Shown: positions 62,234 to 64,000 of the stretch, piece after piece
Position numbering within the stretch: the stretch's first letter is position 1
How the letters are laid out: every line of letters starts with the position of its first letter
NCBI GenBank assembly: GCA_037349315.1
Contig: JBAIAC010000057.1
Span: 11,935,501-11,999,500 of the forward strand
Reading direction: 5' to 3'
Length of the DNA: 64,000 nucleotides
Source of the DNA: Chelydra serpentina
Lineage: Eukaryota; Chordata; Testudines; Chelydridae
Position numbers and translations under genes: made by a program
The notes under the pieces: model-generated
Databases searched by the model: none
Told to the model about the DNA's origin: nothing
The model's input: the letters and a program-made list of their open reading frames with translations, nothing else

Positions 62234-64000
62234 GTAAGCTCCTGCCTTGTGCTGGCTCATGCCTCATCCCTGTGGATGCGGGAGGCCTGTTCTGTCCTAG
62301 GTTAGGTTGCACCCTGGCTCGTATCAGCCAATCCCCTGTGCTTCCCAGGGAAGGGAATGCTGCCAGCAAGCAAAGTCTGCAAGCACTTTGCAGCTGCTGG
62401 GGGCCAAGCTAATCCAGGGACTGACATAGAATCATAGAATATCAGGGTTGGAAGGGACCTTAGGAGGTCATCTAGTCCAACTCCCTGCTCAAAGCAGGAC
62501 CAATCCCCAATTTTTGCCCCAGATACCTAAATGGCCCCCTCAAGAATTGAACTCACAACCCTGGGTTTAGCAGGCCAGTACTCAAACCACTGAGCTATCC
62601 CTCCCCCCCATGTATGTGCATCTAGAGATCAGCAAACAAACCGTGGTCTCATATACAGCCGTGTAAACCTGGAGTAACTGTCCTGACTTCACTGGAGTCA
62701 CTCTGGATTACACTGGGGTAGAGGGGAGCGGAATTTGGCCCAGGATGCTGGGGTTGGTCTTGATATGCTGAAGCGGGTTAGTTGTTCCCCAAGGGCCTGA
62801 ACCAAAGCCTAATTCAGTCAACGGACAGACTCCCATTGACTTCGACGGGCTTGGGGTGAGCTCTGTAAGGATGAACTGGTTGGAGAACCCGATACAAGAC
62901 CTAAGGTCCTCCACTCCCTCTCTGGCCAGGGCAGTACATTCTCCTGGGCTGTGTCCTGGCCCATTTAAATGCCCCAAACAGCCGGGCTTCCCCCACTTCT
63001 CCTAGGGAGCCTATTTCTCCGTCCGCTCCGTCTCCCCTTAGGAAGGTTGCTATTTGCTTGCTGTTCAGCGTGAGTTTCCCGTGGCTCAGGTGCACCCAGG
63101 ACTCCTAGTGAGACTCTCTGGGCCCCACTCCAAGCCACGTGCTGCGTCTCTGGCGCTCCTGGCTCTCAGGCTGGTAGCAGGCGTGCGACAGGCAGGCTGG
63201 GTAGAACGGCTCTTTATTTACATGGTCACTGTGGATCTTCTGATTTCAGGGTAAGCACCATGTGATTGCAGAGAGAATGAACGATTGTTTCCATCCTCTA
63301 GTGTGGCGTGCAGGTTGCATGGCAATTACTGTACGCTACGGTACCTTGGGACATAACGAGTGTAATGTACCCCCTAATCTACAGGAACATAAAATTACTG
63401 TCTCGTTAGGAGCGAGGTACCAAACAGCTTCCCGGAAACTAATGTATTAATTACCGGGCCATTCCTGGGTGCCCCGGAGGCCTGTGTAGAAGGGCTGCTT
63501 CTCGCGGTTTGTCTGTTTTTAACCCCATCGTCGCTGATGGAAAAAGAGCTGAGACCATGTGGCTGTAGGGTACCAGGAACATCTGTCCATGGCACTGCCA
63601 GCTCGCAAGGCTTAGCAATTGCTACTTAGCTCATCCCTGCGGGGGTTAAGTGGGGCCCACGCAGAACTGTGAACGCTGGATCCTGGTAGGGGGCGCTGGA
63701 GGTATGGGGCAAGATTCTTCCCTCTATTTATGCCAGGGCTCTGTGTGTGTAAATTATCACCCTAGACCCCTAGCCCCCTAAGCTAACTCTAACCTGCTAA
63801 CTCTAACCTAGCCCTGCCTGGTGTCAATGACTGCCCAAGGTGCAGGGTGATGGAGAATCACACCCGCCCCGTCTGTTCCCGCACACTCGGCAGTGCCTGG
63901 GCACGCTCACCCCGGGGAATGCGACGACACGGCCAGGAGGGAACAGGCGTATTTTCGTGCACAGCCACAGGAGTTAAAATGCTGCCGTCCCTTGTCCCCC
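62234..64000 (+). other. PTPRU intron, right part
   Basis: This is intronic sequence to the window end. It holds an antisense turtle SINE (62426-62606). No further D1 exon was recognised. Confidence 0.8.
62426..62606 (-). mobile_element. Turtle tRNA-derived SINE with CR1 tail, antisense
   Basis: Read on the - strand it runs from the head ('gagggatagctcagtggttt', 'gtgagttcaattcttgaggg') through 'ggtatctggggcaaaaattg' to 'tattctatgattctatg' at 62426. It is essentially full-length and is the opposite-strand partner of the copy at 60972-61149. Confidence 0.92.

Noticed and set aside
62234..64000. Next D1 exon (GYSARHEV.QFHFTAWP region) near the window end
   Set aside because: No reading matching the WPD-loop or the Cys-containing P-loop was found in any frame, so the exon must lie beyond 64000.

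Overview
The window is intronic and exonic DNA from a reptile, most probably a cryptodiran turtle. Four copies of a tRNA-headed SINE with a CR1-type tail (octamer ATTCTATG) are present, along with CR1-like LINE fragments, MIR-like SINEs and several small hAT-type and TA-target transposon relics. The assignment to turtles rests on recalled repeat consensus sequences, because no database search was possible.

Only one gene is supported: PTPRU, the receptor-type protein tyrosine phosphatase U (R2B subfamily), on the + strand. Fifteen consecutive internal coding exons (A to O) were traced from 4603 to 62233. All have GT..AG borders, reading phase is continuous, and together they give 1664 coding bases (about 554 codons). 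The gene enters from the left with earlier exons (signal peptide, MAM, Ig, first FN3 repeats) outside the window. It leaves on the right before the rest of phosphatase domain D1 (WPD loop and Cys-containing P-loop) and all of D2.

In order, exons A and B encode one fibronectin type III repeat. Exons C to E encode the next FN3 repeat and the membrane-proximal ectodomain, with a dibasic cleavage-type motif. Exon F encodes the transmembrane helix. Exon G is a 30-nt Tyr-rich microexon. Exons H and I encode the juxtamembrane region, and J to O the N-terminal part of D1, including an 18-nt microexon (L). D1 as encoded lacks the usual KNRY phosphotyrosine-loop motif and carries a six-residue insert after NANYID. 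Both agree with PTPRU being an atypical, possibly non-catalytic, phosphatase.

The introns hold the remaining structure. Notable items are a roughly 2.7-kb, 42/43-bp GC-rich minisatellite that starts about 36 bp after the transmembrane exon donor and is stop-free in long stretches on both strands; a 17-unit, roughly 70-bp G-rich array upstream of the 18-nt microexon; a CCAT-type array; three GT-bearing tandem units; and two loci of one 44-49 bp tandem repeat in opposite orientation. There are also three hAT-like elements with 8-bp target duplications (one with a 98-bp internal palindrome), two large fold-back repeats, and a pair of oppositely oriented SINEs flanking exons N and O. No second gene, RNA gene, CRISPR array or promoter is supported.
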